A stretch of DNA of 64,000 bases, taken from NCBI GenBank assembly GCA_018398815.1, contig CM031628.1, forward strand, positions 5,979,635 to 6,043,634, given 5' to 3'. Source of the stretch: Conus ventricosus. Lineage: Eukaryota; Mollusca; Gastropoda; Neogastropoda; Conidae. The position numbers and the translations under genes are program-made. This document shows positions 32,921 to 42,640 of the stretch, piece by piece; the stretch's first letter is position 1; each line of letters begins with the position of its first letter. Below the pieces are notes generated by a model, which was given only the letters and a program-made list of their open reading frames with translations, made no database searches and was not told the DNA's origin.

Positions 32921-33149
32921 AGCATAGTTCCACTTGAAACTTCATCGTCAGTACACCACATCACATTCTGGATGCACAGAGACCTCACATTTCTCTCCAC
33001 ACTAACCAAAAGAGCCAAAACAGCACCAGCATAACAAAATGCCAGTAAAATGTCACCTGTCGACAAACACGCCTCGCTGCACACATCACTAGACAGCTTT
33101 CTGTTCCGCGTAAGAATATTCCATGACACAGTCGAGTGAAAATGTCCAA

Positions 33150-33150
33150 T

Positions 33151-33204
<54 letters not shown>

Positions 33205-33430
33205 AAAGATGCAAAGAGGAACAGAGGCAGACAGAAGGAACAGGAGAGGAGGTGGGGAAGAAACAGAGAGAGAGAGGATGTAAGCTGAAAAACTTGGACA
33301 ATCTAGAAAGGGAGGAACAGCAGTGTGTCGGAGAACAGCAGAAGAAAGTGAGGGGGAAGGGGAATCTAGGAAAACGAAAGGGGGGGGGGGGGGGGGGTAG
33401 GAAAATCATATGAAGTGTGGGGTACACTGT
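33150..33430. repeat. (GA)n and poly-G low-complexity tract
   Basis: GA repeats at 33,150-33,200, purine-rich sequence, and a run of about 19 G near 33,379-33,397. Confidence 0.9.
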
Positions 33431-33639
33431 CAGTGCAGTGACAGGTAGAGGGCACGATGAGGATAAGCCCTACAGCCCAATGAAACCAACTGATTAAAGT
33501 TTACAGCAAATGGTGCATTATGTCATCTGGTTTCCCTGACTGGGGTTTTCTGATGTCCTCTCTTTCTCTAGAACAGCATGTGAACATGTATACATGTCTA
33601 AGAACTCGGTGTGTCCCGTGTATCCCGTTCTTTTTTTTT

Positions 33640-33930
33640 AATCTCTGTAACCAAGTCGTTCCTCTTATTTGAGTTTTTCTTTTTTTTTGAGTGATTGTTT
33701 GCGCTGTACATATGCACTTTTCTTTTAAAGAGTGGAATTTGTAACTCTCACTGATTTGTCTCCCCCCCCCCCCCTCCCCGTCCCAAGCCTCTGTACTTGT
33801 TTTCTCTTCAGCATAGTAATGCGATGTGATTGTGCATTTCATGTGATTGTTTGCGCTGTACATATGCTCTTTTCTTTAAACAGTGGAATTTGTAGCTCTC
33901 ACTTTTTTTCGAATGGCCCCCTTCCTCTTT

Positions 33931-33974
<44 letters not shown>

Positions 33975-34230
33975 ACACTCCCCATCTCAAATGGTCTCCG
34001 CCGCTGTATTTTCTCTTCAGCATAGTAATATGATGTGATTGAGCTTTTTCATGTGATTGTCTGCACAGTACATATGCTCTTTCTTTTACACAGTGGAATT
34101 TGTGGTTTTCACTAACCTGAATTTGCTCCCCACCCCCCGTGCCTCCGTCACTGTGTTTTTGGTCAGCATAGTTATGGTATGTCATTGAGCCTTTCCATGT
34201 AAACGTTTGAGCTTTATATTTTCAAATTTA
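33640..34230. repeat. Three to four copies of a ~150-200 bp tandem repeat
   Basis: Each copy has GTGATTGTTTGCGCTGTACA, TATGCTCTTTTCTTTAAACA, GTGGAATTTGT, a poly-C run of varying length and TCTTCAGCATAGTAAT. The C run (12 to about 41 bases) explains most of the length difference. A partial fourth block recurs near 34,510. Confidence 0.85.
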
Positions 34231-34264
34231 TTTTGAGTTTCGTCAGTGATTTCGTTACAGTAAA

Positions 34265-34334
34265 GGACACACACACACACACACAACACACACACACACA
34301 CCACACACCACACACACACACACATATATATATA

Positions 34335-34372
<38 letters not shown>

Positions 34373-34609
34373 TATATATATATACAAACACAGACATACA
34401 CATATCTATCGCACATTGGTCTGGGTTTACTTGTTTTTTGTTTGTTTTTGTTGTCTTCCAACCTCTTTATTAGAACCGTTTTCTTTTTTGGCAAAAAAGT
34501 AATTGTTTGATGCTCTTTCCTTTAAACAGTGCCATAACGTTTTATATGAATAAACAATCTGATTTCAAATTTCTTTGTTTTTGTGCCTTCGCTGATCTGT
34601 ATTCCTCTC

Positions 34610-34683
<74 letters not shown>

Positions 34684-34860
34684 TCTCTCTCTTTCTCTCC
34701 TCGTCTGTAATGTAAACATTGAAAAAATGAAAAATGAATTTTTAGTAAATGTGTGTGTGCGTGCGTGCGCATATGCGAGCGTGTGTGCGTGCATGCATGC
34801 GTGTGCGCGATTGTGTGTGTGTGTGTGTGTGGTTGTGTGTGTGTTTTGTGTGTTGTGTGT

Positions 34861-34900
<40 letters not shown>
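34265..34900. repeat. Microsatellite cluster (CA)n, (TA)n, (CT)n, (TG)n
   Basis: (CA)n at 34,267-34,324, (TA)n to about 34,384, (CT)n at 34,604-34,690, and (TG)n-rich at 34,750-34,900. Peptides such as Thr-His or Ser-Leu strings are not genes. Confidence 0.95.
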
Positions 34901-34902
<2 letters not shown>

Positions 34903-36665
34903 ACGGTCGCTAAGCAGGACCTCCACCACCCTTACCCCACTTAACTACTTTTCCCAGACAAAACACATAAGACAAAGCAAAAAACGCTTCCAAGCGCTTT
35001 TATTTACATACGCATCATTTAAAACAAGGGGGAAGCAAACAATAACGACAAATAAACAACCTTGTTAGTATTATACCTAATGTGAAACAACCCACAACCA
35101 CTGCGATCGACTGTAAACCGAAGATATGATTACCCCGAGACCTTGAGGGTATGGCTTCCCTGCCACTAATGAAAACGCTCGGGTCTGACGTCGCATTAGA
35201 GAGGCAAGGCCAGCCACTGAGTGCAAGGGTTAGGGACCTAGAGTGTTGAATGACAGTGAATGACATTGCAACACCAGGGCAGTACCACCACCTGTGAAAC
35301 AAAAGGCTAGAGGGACCAGGCCGGCTCCCTATGAGTGAGTTCGAATCCCTCAACTACTGGACTCAAGTGGATGACATACGATGTGGAGGGATTCTTAAAA
35401 GGGAGACGACTAACAGACACTAAAGATCCTTTTCTCCTGTATTCTCCCCTAACTGGCTAGACTGACTATATGTCACCTCCCGCTCACCAAATTTCTTTAC
35501 AGCCGAACATCTTGCAATCACATTAACACAGTGACATCATTAAAATGCACCAATAAAACAAGATTTGCAAAAGAGGCACTATCAACAAAACAACTTTTTC
35601 TTTTAGACGTGGCCGACTAAAGACGACGACAAAGACGAAGACGACGTCGAAGATGAAGACGACGTCGAAGATGAAGACGAAGATGAAGAGAACAACGAAG
35701 ATGAAGATGACGTTGAAGATGAAGACGATGATAAAGATGAGGGCTACGACGAAAGTGAGGACGATGACAAAATCCCCGGTAGTGCTACCTACTGCCCATC
35801 ACTTGACCCTATCAACCCATGAAGGCATCAACTTGTGCAAATACTCAACACTAACTGCACCATAACTTGACTGTTGATTTCTCCTCCTCACATCTCACAC
35901 ACTGGCACTATGGCGGGTGGCTGGTGCTCCTCACATCTCACACACTGGCACTATGGCGGGTGGCTGGTGCTCCTCACATCTCACACACTGGCACTATGGG
36001 GGGTGGCTGGTGCTCCTCACATCTCACACACTGGCACTATGGCGGGTGGCTGGTGCTCCTCACATCTCACACACTGGCACTATGGCGGGTGGCTGGTGCT
36101 CCTCACATCTCACACACTGGCACTATGGCGGGTGGCTGGTGCTCCTCACATCTCACACACTGGCACTATGGCGGGTGGCTGGTGCTCCTCACATCTCACA
36201 CACTGGCACTATGGCGGGTGGCTGGTGCTCCTCACATCTCACACACTGGCACTATGGCGGGTGGCTGGTGCTCCTCACATCTCACACACTGGCACTATGG
36301 CGGGTGGCTGGTGCTCCTCGCTGCCCCACCCTGGTACAAACAGGACAGCTGTCGAACACCCGATACCTCACAGGATACTGGTGATTCACAGAGTAACCTG
36401 GTGAGTGGCTGGATTCCTGCTGCCTCGCCCAGGCACATCAGGGGTTGACGGGACTCAGCTGCCAGAGATGCTCTTGGGGCACCACTCTGTATGCAAGGTG
36501 CGATGAAGACCTACAGGGGATACCTCAGCACAGGACTGGATCGGCCACTGATGGGAGGTGCTGCTGGACTATGGCTAGGGAGGGCCGAGCTGCAGGCGCT
36601 GCAGGCTGTAAGGCTCCACTCTGGTAGCAGGCCTCTCACACTAAGACATCACCAGGAAAAGGGGG
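34901..36665 (+). repeat. Repeat family R, copy B (about 1.76 kb)
   Basis: Its matching copy lies inverted at 10,903-27,170, split by P1. Order: microsatellite edge, CCACCACCCTTACCCC, about 700 bp of unique body, an acidic-codon repeat (35,615-35,770), ten 43-bp units (35,878-36,320), then a 340-bp tail ending ATCACCAGGAAAAGGGGG at P2. A microsatellite at one end and a tandem core recall the 'pearl'-type non-autonomous elements of bivalves, possibly Helitron-related; this is inference. Confidence 0.85.
35878..36320. repeat. 43-bp tandem array inside R (about 10 units)
   Basis: Nearly perfect units of CTCCTCACATCTCACACACT, GGCACTATGGCGGGTGGCTG, GTG. One unit reads GGGGGG for GGCGGG. Frames across it are open in all phases because no unit contains a stop in those phases. 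Confidence 0.95.
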
Positions 36666-36755
36666 AGAGAACAGGAAAAGGGGCATTCTAACTCACCCTA
36701 GCCCTCCCCTAGGTTCGGGCTAGGGCGACCTAGAATGCCCCTTTTCCTGTTCTCT
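36666..36755. other. P2 left terminal hairpin (90 bp)
   Basis: A perfect 25-bp stem (AGAGAACAGGAAAAGGGGCA... against its complement ending GTTCTCT), an inner stem of CACCCTAGCCC with GGGCTAGGGCG, and apex TCCCCTAGGTTC. Apart from AGAGAAC the stem shares nothing with P1 or with the P2 right hairpin. Confidence 0.9.
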
Positions 36756-36960
36756 GACAAGTAAAGACTTCAATAACCAAAAAATAACGATTATCTACAA
36801 ACAAAAATACTGTGTAGGGTTATCCGTTTCAAAACTAATTTACTAAACTTTCAAATTTTAGTTTTTGCTTAATCCTATGTTTTCCTAATCATTTTCGCGC
36901 ATACAGTCATTTTCAATAACATCATTTTGCGCAGACGGTCATCAAACTAAGACTTGGCTG
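36756..36960. repeat. P2 left terminal repeat, inner part
   Basis: Homologous to P1 11,500-11,628 and, inverted, to the end of the P2 ATPase gene (39,960-40,150). It keeps the ATPase-derived segment, including the GCGCATACAGTCATTTTCA-type stretch. Confidence 0.85.
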
Positions 36961-37109
36961 AGACACTGTGCGAACAACCCTAATTAGAGGGCTTGGGGTT
37001 TGTGGCAGGCAGTAAGCTTTTAATTGTTAGTTGCCGGCCTGCCTAAGGACTCGGCACAAATCCGATTACTTACTAGTGGCCGGACATGACGATTTTTGGA
37101 TCACGCGGT

Positions 37110-37258
37110 GGGCTGATGTCACGGCCAGCCAATCACAAGACTAGATAGAATCAGCTGATCAGTAGTGGCGACATTTCTGCCCAGCACTTGTCGTTCATTT
37201 CTCCCAGTGCTGTGGTGGTGTAAAGACGGTGCTTTTTCTGCGAGAGAAGTGTTTGCAT
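37110..37258 (+). promoter_or_regulatory. Host-like promoter upstream of the P2 left gene
   Basis: TGATGTCA (37,115-37,122, CRE/ATF-like) and GCCAATCA (CCAAT box at 37,129-37,133) lie 125-145 bp before the ATG at 37,259, with GC-rich surroundings. This differs from the AT-only spacers of the structural genes and suggests early, host-driven expression. Confidence 0.4.
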
Positions 37259-38123
37259 ATGGCACAAAATATAGCTGCAGTTTTAGAAGACAGTGTGGAT
37301 TCTGGGTTAGAAAAAGTTCTTGAATCACAAATACTTTTCAACAGCTTTATAGATTAAATTGTTTGGGTGTGGAAGACATGGAATCAGCTACAACTTTCCA
37401 ACAAGCTCAAAATCTCCCATTACCACCGCCAACACCAACGGAATTGTGGACTGAAGAAGAAATGGTTATTTTGCAAGAGAATCAAGACTACTTTAAAAAA
37501 ATGACAGAAATAATTGAAAAGATTAAAAAGGAAGGACCACAGGATTTGCCCCAGAAGCCTAAAAGAAAGCTTGAGCAATTGTTAAAAGAAAAGAAAGGAG
37601 ACAAAAAAAGGAGAACAGATCTTTCAACGCCACAAGAATTACATAACTATCTTATGGCAAATCAGGCTGACATTCAATCAGCTATTTCTAGAGAAGCTTT
37701 TGCCGATCAGATATTTTCTAAAACAACAAATGAAGCTGAAATTGTAGAAAGACTACAAAAAGGGATGAGAAATTTAAGGTGGCAAGATGCACAGTCCTTG
37801 TTAATTTACATTCAGTTTGGTAACTTCTTGATTTTGTGTAAACAATGGCAGGAAAATGAAAGGAAAGAAGGGAGAACGAAGGAAACTTGGGCCGTTTGGT
37901 TGAAAGCAAAAACCGGGTATTCTGATGTTCACGTACGAAAATTACGTGCCGTTGCAAGTGTTCTTTATGGATACACAGGGTTTTATGCTGTAGGCCTTCC
38001 CTTTCGTTTCATTTCTGGCAGCTGAATGAAATTAAAGCCATGCTGCAAGTGCCGGAATTTGCACAGTACTGGAAACAAGATCCTCACATAGCAATTACAG
38101 GCGAGCTCCAGCAATCCCAGTAA
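37259..38123 (+). pseudogene. P2 lysine-rich helical protein of unknown family (about 285 aa), frameshifted
   Basis: The likely start MAQNIAAVLEDSVDSGLEK shifts frame near 37,340. The main frame then has a Pro-rich QNLPLPPPTPTELW segment, a lysine-rich region with KPKRKLEQLLKEKK (possible nuclear signal), a helical core (GMRNLRWQDAQSLLIYIQF), and WLKAKTGYSDVHVRKLRAV, which looks like a helix-turn-helix. After a second shift near 38,015 it ends with EWNEIKAMLQVPEFAQYW and stops at 38,121-38,123. P1 has no counterpart at the same place. A DNA-binding regulator is my best guess. Confidence 0.6.
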
Positions 38124-38420
38124 CCGCTCCGCGTGAACGGTGGAAGTTAACTGCTGAATCACAGCCTAAAATAGTTGGCAAGTAGGCCAACCGCTCACAG
38201 CGTGAACGGTGGCCTACTTGCTGGACTCCTGCCTTGCTGCTTTAACGTTTACCTATTCACCTGCTACCTATTTACCTGCTGAATCACAGCCTAAAATAGA
38301 ACCGCTCACAGCGTGAACGGTTGGCCTACTTGCTGGCATTCTCACTCCTGCCCCATGCCTTTTGCTGTTGTGGTTGGCTGCTTCAACGTTCGCCTATTCG
38401 CCTACTTCAACGTTTCACCT
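38124..38420. repeat. Palindromic repeats in P2 (ACCGCTCACAGCGTGAACGGT)
   Basis: The core ACCGCTCACAGCGTGAACGG occurs at 38,190 and 38,301, and in shortened form at 38,124. The middle copy is the centre of a 42-bp palindrome (38,179-38,220) with arms CAAGTAGGCC/GGCCTACTTG. A direct repeat CTGCTGAATCACAGCCTAAA and ACGTT(C/T)-CCTATTC blocks surround them. Confidence 0.85.
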
Positions 38421-38539
38421 ATTCGCCTGCTTAAAGGCTGTCTCAGACGGCCGCTAGGTGTACTTTATACAATGTCTTGTTTTATAAACAAGCTTTGTTA
38501 AATGCACCTGGTGGTCTTTGAACTTTGTCAAAAGCAATC

Positions 38540-39539
38540 NNNNNNNNNNNNNNNNNNNNNNNNNNNNNNNNNNNNNNNNNNNNNNNNNNNNNNNNNNNNN
38601 NNNNNNNNNNNNNNNNNNNNNNNNNNNNNNNNNNNNNNNNNNNNNNNNNNNNNNNNNNNNNNNNNNNNNNNNNNNNNNNNNNNNNNNNNNNNNNNNNNNN
38701 NNNNNNNNNNNNNNNNNNNNNNNNNNNNNNNNNNNNNNNNNNNNNNNNNNNNNNNNNNNNNNNNNNNNNNNNNNNNNNNNNNNNNNNNNNNNNNNNNNNN
38801 NNNNNNNNNNNNNNNNNNNNNNNNNNNNNNNNNNNNNNNNNNNNNNNNNNNNNNNNNNNNNNNNNNNNNNNNNNNNNNNNNNNNNNNNNNNNNNNNNNNN
38901 NNNNNNNNNNNNNNNNNNNNNNNNNNNNNNNNNNNNNNNNNNNNNNNNNNNNNNNNNNNNNNNNNNNNNNNNNNNNNNNNNNNNNNNNNNNNNNNNNNNN
39001 NNNNNNNNNNNNNNNNNNNNNNNNNNNNNNNNNNNNNNNNNNNNNNNNNNNNNNNNNNNNNNNNNNNNNNNNNNNNNNNNNNNNNNNNNNNNNNNNNNNN
39101 NNNNNNNNNNNNNNNNNNNNNNNNNNNNNNNNNNNNNNNNNNNNNNNNNNNNNNNNNNNNNNNNNNNNNNNNNNNNNNNNNNNNNNNNNNNNNNNNNNNN
39201 NNNNNNNNNNNNNNNNNNNNNNNNNNNNNNNNNNNNNNNNNNNNNNNNNNNNNNNNNNNNNNNNNNNNNNNNNNNNNNNNNNNNNNNNNNNNNNNNNNNN
39301 NNNNNNNNNNNNNNNNNNNNNNNNNNNNNNNNNNNNNNNNNNNNNNNNNNNNNNNNNNNNNNNNNNNNNNNNNNNNNNNNNNNNNNNNNNNNNNNNNNNN
39401 NNNNNNNNNNNNNNNNNNNNNNNNNNNNNNNNNNNNNNNNNNNNNNNNNNNNNNNNNNNNNNNNNNNNNNNNNNNNNNNNNNNNNNNNNNNNNNNNNNNN
39501 NNNNNNNNNNNNNNNNNNNNNNNNNNNNNNNNNNNNNNN
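38540..39539. other. Assembly gap, 1,000 N, inside P2
   Basis: Exactly 1,000 undefined bases; proteins drawn across it are meaningless. Confidence 0.99.
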
Positions 39540-39559
39540 TTTGATGATACCAAAACTGC

Positions 39560-40150
39560 GTTAACTGACAAATTAGTTCATTGATTTGTGGAAAACGGTT
39601 GTGGAAAAACAATATTTGTCCTCGACCTATTACAAACAGTTTATCGCTATAATTTTGATTATATTGTAATTTTCTGTCCAACGCTTGAATGGAACAAAGC
39701 ATATCATGATAGAGGTTTATATGGACAGATGATGACATATATTTAGTTGATCCTAGCAATAACTGAGTGAGTGTTTAGAATACTTTTATAGAGCGTTTAA
39801 AGGAACGCAAACACTATTTATTATAGATGACTGTTCGGCAGAAAGAGACATAGTTAAAAAGAGAAACACTTTGTCAAAACTGGCTTTCAGTGGAAGACAT
39901 GCTGGGATAAGTGTGTGGATTTTATGTCAAAAATATAACTCGGTTTTAAAAAGACTTTAGAGAACAGTTAAAGACTGTAGTTTTATTTCACATGAAAGAC
40001 AGAGACTCATTTGACGAATGTCTGCGTGAAAATGATGTTGTTATTGAAAATGACCAGGAAAAACACAGGATTAAACAAAAACTGAAATCTGAAAAGTTTA
40101 GTAAATTAGTATTGAAAACGGATAATCCTACACAGTATGTTTGTTTGTAG
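39560..40150 (+). pseudogene. P2 packaging ATPase, frameshifted
   Basis: Closely similar at the DNA level to P1 25,440-26,028. Walker A is recognisable at 39,585-39,615 but out of frame (TGTGGAAAAACAATATTTGT). The Walker B segment (CTATTTATTATAGATGACTG), the SGRHAGISVWILCQ-coding stretch and the C-terminal codons follow, with the stop at 40,148-40,150. At least four small indels break it. It lies against the right hairpin with only 11 bp between stop and palindrome. Confidence 0.88.
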
Positions 40151-40161
40151 GGTTTACTAGG

Positions 40162-40251
40162 AGAGAACTGATAAATACCAATTCCTGACTCAAAGCCGCT
40201 CGAACTGGTTGAGAGCGGTTTTGAGTCAGGATTGGTATTTATCAGTTCTCT
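40162..40251. other. P2 right terminal hairpin (90 bp)
   Basis: AGAGAACTGATAAATACCAA continues to a stem of about 40 bp with one bulged base and one mismatch; the loop is around GAACTGGTT. It has the same boundary heptamer and length as the P2 left hairpin but an unrelated stem. Confidence 0.9.
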
Positions 40252-41190
40252 ACTGGACGTTTTGTGAAGTGTTTTATTCCTGATGAAAAAGCAAAAGCTT
40301 GAACATAAAATCGTCCCTGTCAGATGTCCAACTTGATTTAGAATTCATTTCATTCAATATACCTGTTGACGTCCCCGATTTTATGCCCCCCCCCCCCCCC
40401 CTTTTTTTCTTTCTTTCTTTTTTCTTTTATTTAAATCTTTGCCAATTCATTAATATAATGATGGAAAAATCGTTAGCCTGAAAAATTGTTAGCCTGTACT
40501 TGTTTTACCCCACTTCTAAATTGTTCAGCATAACATCATTGTTTGGTCAATCAGTTGGAGATTGCATCCCTTAGGAGATCCAAGTAAGAGCTGTTCTACT
40601 CAATTCTTAGCAGCTGAAAATGCTTGGGTTGAACTGAAGAGCTGACCATTCGGACTGTTGGACATCTTTTGGCCTCCTTTGCATCCTTGAACTGATCCTG
40701 AAGCATAGGCCCCCTACATTTTATATTGTTTATATAATGATTTCAGTTTTTTCAGCAACTTATTTCCTTACCTCACTTTCTTTTCGTTTTATTTTTCTAC
40801 TCTTCACTGGCTGCTTTGGGGTATTGTTGGATTTTTTTTTTTAACCCTAGGTAGCGAGAACACCACAACATAGACTGTGGTATATCGCCTTTTGATGCCA
40901 AGGGAGAGCACCGACACAATCAGCTTCCTGACGAATCCGATCCAGCGGATGAAAAGCCTAGGAGCAGGCAATATGAATAGATCTGTCGTCAGGAAAGATT
41001 ACAATGATTCCCACATGCTGCTTGTGAAGGATTTAACATTTAGAATATATTTCCCTGACCTTTATGCTCACTCTCCTTCCTGTTCTCCCCCCCCCCCCCC
41101 CCCTTCTTTTTCTTTTATTTAAATCATAGCGGAGGCACTACTGTAATGATGGAATTGTTAGCCTGCAATTGTTTTCCTTCACTAGTAAAG
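40252..41190. repeat. Non-coding stretch with a dispersed ~100 bp duplication
   Basis: Poly-C, then TTTTCTTTTATTTAAATC, then TAATGATGGAA and GTTAGCCTG occur at 40,386-40,495 and again at 41,088-41,168. No gene is recognised between them. Confidence 0.6.
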
Positions 41191-41192
41191 GG

Positions 41193-41196
<4 letters not shown>

Positions 41197-41261
<65 letters not shown>
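41197..41261. repeat. (TG)n microsatellite
   Basis: Uninterrupted TG dinucleotides. Confidence 0.97.
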
Positions 41262-41262
<1 letters not shown>

Positions 41263-41874
41263 CCAAAGCGATCAGTTCTCACGAGCCAGACAGCTCTCAA
41301 TCAGCCACCTTCCCTGAACACACTCAAGAATGAATTGCAAGTTACACTGTTATTTCTTGTGGAATGAGATACAGGGCAAGAGTTTCTTAAACCAACATTC
41401 CTCCAGTGACATTGTGCAGTGAGCGCCTTCAGAAAACCCACATTCACACGACAAAAGGACCTTTATACAAACAATGGACAAACAAATCTACGAAACTAAA
41501 ACAACAAAACAACAAAAACAGAACTGACAACCCGCCATACCTGTCGATCCTACACAAGCAGACTGAACAGCACTTACTATATGAACATAATTATTATAAA
41601 ACATTCATCTTAGAGTATCGGTAATCTTGAAGAATAGTATACGAAAAATTCTGGGGGCTATTTGCACGCAGAGTATCTGCTATTACACCTACTAGGCTAC
41701 CTGATGAATGACTTCAATAAGGTAACAAGGTGGCTCAGTACCATTGTGATGGAACTATTTAAACACTGATCATTGAACCGCATCATGTCAGAACAGTGCT
41801 GAATTAAATCTATCATTATGTCATTTAAAGAAACAAAAACATCATTTACTTGTGTTGATTTAGTCAAGTCTGTC

Positions 41875-42135
41875 CATGTGGGGTACCTGTGTGACTATGG
41901 CCCAACAGAACAGCAACAGAACTGAACAATCCTTCCACATACAAGTCCTCTTTAAGGCAACACGGCAGACTAATATGTTCACCCCAACTGGTGGAGATGG
42001 GGTTGTCTGTGTGACTACAACCCAACACAACAGAGCGATCCTTGTACATACAAAGTCCTCTTTAAAGGCAATAACAATGCACGAGCAATATGTTCATCTC
42101 AATGGTGGAGATGGGGGTGTTCATGCATCTACAGG
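41875..42135. repeat. Two-copy ~125 bp tandem duplication
   Basis: The blocks GTGTGACTA, CCCAACA, TACAAGTCCTCTTTAA and GGTGGAGATGGGG recur in order in both halves. No coding function is seen. Confidence 0.75.
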
Positions 42136-42189
42136 TTAAACAGTAACAGAGAACAAAACGATCACAATCACAAACCTTGTTCCCCTCGC

Positions 42190-42411
42190 AGCGTATCTTC
42201 TGCTTCATCTACTTTCGTACTGTTATGATTTTGCTGCTTTAACCGGATATTAGATCTGTCGAGATGACGTCACTAAGTGCCGGGAAGAGTTATCGTTCGT
42301 TCTTGGGGGCTGAACCAATGCCACGAACGCGTTCTGGAAGCAGACTTACGCACGCTCCGCGTTGGTTGCAGAAGGAAAATATATAGTAAAAGAAGGAACT
42401 TCAAGTGCAAG
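42190..42411 (+). promoter_or_regulatory. Promoter-like region of the THAP exon
   Basis: It contains a full CRE, TGACGTCA (42,265-42,272), and a CCAAT box (42,315-42,319) within 150 bp of the ATG at 42,412, in sequence with more CpG than its surroundings. Confidence 0.5.
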
Positions 42412-42640
42412 ATGGTCAAAAATTGTTGCGTGAAAGGCTGTCACAAAAAAAAAAATGGGGAAAAAGATTGGCGCTTTTTCAGCATACCGACCTTTAGTAA
42501 AAACCCAAGGGGAAGATCCAAAACCCCGAAAAAGGGAGGGGGACGGAGAAAAGGGGGTGGCACAATTTCGATCAAGGCCGTTACTTTTGGATTAAAACCC
42601 CTTCCCAACGGGATCTTTTTGCCCCCAACCCACTTTTAAA
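42412..42640 (+). CDS. THAP-type zinc-finger exon (partial)
   Basis: MVKNCCVKGCHKKK followed by GEKDWRFFSIPT matches the start of a THAP domain: C-x(2-4)-C near residues 6-10 and the F-x-x-P block. The later W and C-x-x-H parts of the C2CH module are not clear because base quality drops from about 42,450; the frame ends at 42,639 without them. THAP proteins bind DNA and are found both as host regulators and as P-element-type transposases. The N-terminal start at this ATG is usual for the family. No further exon can be followed in the degraded sequence. Confidence 0.55.

Larger units (their letters stand above)
28372..33130 (-). mobile_element. Non-LTR retrotransposon (LINE A) with 2A-bearing ORF1
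   Basis: Domains in order on the minus strand: hydrophobic leader plus DVEENPGP (32,765-32,788), ORF1 coiled coil, RRM-like ORF1 domain, APE endonuclease, reverse transcriptase, and post-RT domain with KYLG (about 28,930) and EVHTF-like EKVHTFAVKRFL (about 28,700). Both ORFs are broken by frameshifts. The family is a mollusc-type jockey/CR1-like LINE by resemblance; the clade is not certain. Confidence 0.85.
36666..40251. mobile_element. Polinton P2, ends present, body lost or hidden by a gap
   Basis: Left part: hairpin, terminal-repeat sequence homologous to P1, and a gene absent from P1. Right part: the packaging ATPase gene and a different hairpin. Between them is a 1,000-N gap, a nominal size, so the missing body could be far larger. 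Inner terminal-repeat sequence (for example TTTTAGTTTTTGCTTAATCC) is shared with P1. The right end lacks the ~28-bp ACTTCAATAACCAAAAAATA spacer seen at the other three ends. No target duplication is visible (left GGGGG, right ACTGG). Confidence 0.88.

Noticed and set aside
35867..36448. Overlapping open frames of 155-193 residues with HTGTMAGGW-type repeats
   Set aside because: All three phases of the 43-bp array are open at once, which is a property of the repeat and not of a gene.
38482..39759. Long frames of 340-425 residues across 38.5-39.8 kb
   Set aside because: They consist almost entirely of the 1,000-N gap. The same holds for 56,752-57,973 and the two 100-N gaps.
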